Assembly: GCF_001039355.2 (NCBI RefSeq)
Contig: NW_019776070.1
Coordinates: 1-60,910, forward strand
From: Lingula anatina
Lineage: Eukaryota; Brachiopoda; Lingulata; Lingulida; Lingulidae
Length of the DNA: 60,910 nucleotides
Direction of reading: 5' to 3'
This document shows positions 60,518 through 60,910 of this stretch, piece by piece (within the stretch, counting starts at the first letter, position 1; the number at the start of each line of letters is the position of its first letter). A program made the position numbers and the translations under genes. Below the pieces are notes generated by a model. It worked only from the letters and a program-made list of their open reading frames with translations, was not told the origin of the DNA and ran no database searches.

Positions 60518-60910
60518 ATATAGTGACGCTATACAGCTAACTGCAGTTAAATCTGTGAAAGCTGTTATTTAATTTATTCTGCTGTGTCGGACGTTGTGGG
60601 CCAGCCCAATGGTTCATTCACTCATTCTTTTCTGAAGATTGGTGATGCATATTTTGAATGCTTAATTATTTGCCCTCCTTCTTACAAGAGAAAGGAAAAG
60701 GGGAGAGAAACAGAGACAGTGTCAAATAAAAAGGGTAAAGAGTAATATAATACATTAATTAAAGGGACTCGCGGTAGGAGAAACGATAGACTGTTTTGCA
60801 TCAAGGTATGCAATTATAATCCCACATGGCCATCGCATATACGGCCGTAGTTTAAATACATTACTCATAGTTGTATTTAATTACATTATTTTGCTGAATA
60901 GACATACATT
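60518..60910. other. Flank right of the transposon
   Basis: AT-rich, no supported exon or repeat. The rest of the helicase gene is presumably to the right of the window. Confidence 0.5.

Noticed and set aside
1-60910. tRNA, rRNA, CRISPR or bacterial-type operons
   Set aside because: None seen; gene structure is eukaryotic throughout, and direct-repeat arrays here are microsatellites or exon duplications.

Overview
The window is animal nuclear DNA. Genes are split by GT/AG introns, AT-rich non-coding DNA dominates, and short inverted-repeat transposons, microsatellites and a few N gaps (9780, 12313-12329, 42841) are scattered through it. The gene set (giantin-like golgin, AAAP amino-acid transporter, IBA57, a secreted PAN plus contactin-associated-type fibrinogen-like protein, an RNB plus UPF1-like helicase) points to an invertebrate. 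A spiralian such as a mollusc, brachiopod or annelid is my guess; nothing in the sequence fixes the species. All exon models were made by eye from reading frame, splice dinucleotides and phase matching. No database search was run.

Layout: (1) 573-16041, minus strand: the first 12 or 13 coding exons of a giantin/GOLGB1-like coiled-coil golgin, running off the left edge. (2) 16-21 kb: non-coding DNA with several MITE families, including a nested one at 20.5-21.0 kb. (3) 21308-23808, plus strand: a four-exon secreted protein of 339 aa. (4) 25469-30702, minus strand: an eight-exon amino-acid transporter of 460 aa with two tandem partial-exon duplications. (5) 31744-34755, plus strand: a six-exon IBA57 gene of 382 aa, divergent from the transporter. 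(6) 34.8-40.9 kb: mostly empty, with MITEs, a TA microsatellite and candidate 5' UTR exons. (7) 40981-42654, plus strand: a 557-aa disordered, basic protein of unknown function. (8) 42.8-44.3 kb, minus strand: a LINE fragment with ORF1 and only the start of ORF2. (9) 44768-53272 and beyond, plus strand: an RNB exoribonuclease followed by an SF1 (UPF1/HELZ2-like) helicase, running past the last exon visible here.

(10) 53918-60517: a complete-looking 6.6-kb cut-and-paste DNA transposon inserted after that helicase exon. It has perfect terminal inverted repeats and two convergent, apparently intact genes: a SAP-SWIM-YqaJ nuclease-like protein (624 aa, plus) and a THAP zinc-finger/DDE transposase (520 aa, minus). 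The gene pair resembles the eukaryotic group I remember as ISL2EU.

The most notable observations are this intact two-gene transposon, and the four copies at an 84-bp period of a transporter exon segment. Three extra copies could each be spliced as an in-frame 51-nt mini-exon. A second, independent in-frame exon-segment duplication lies in the same gene.
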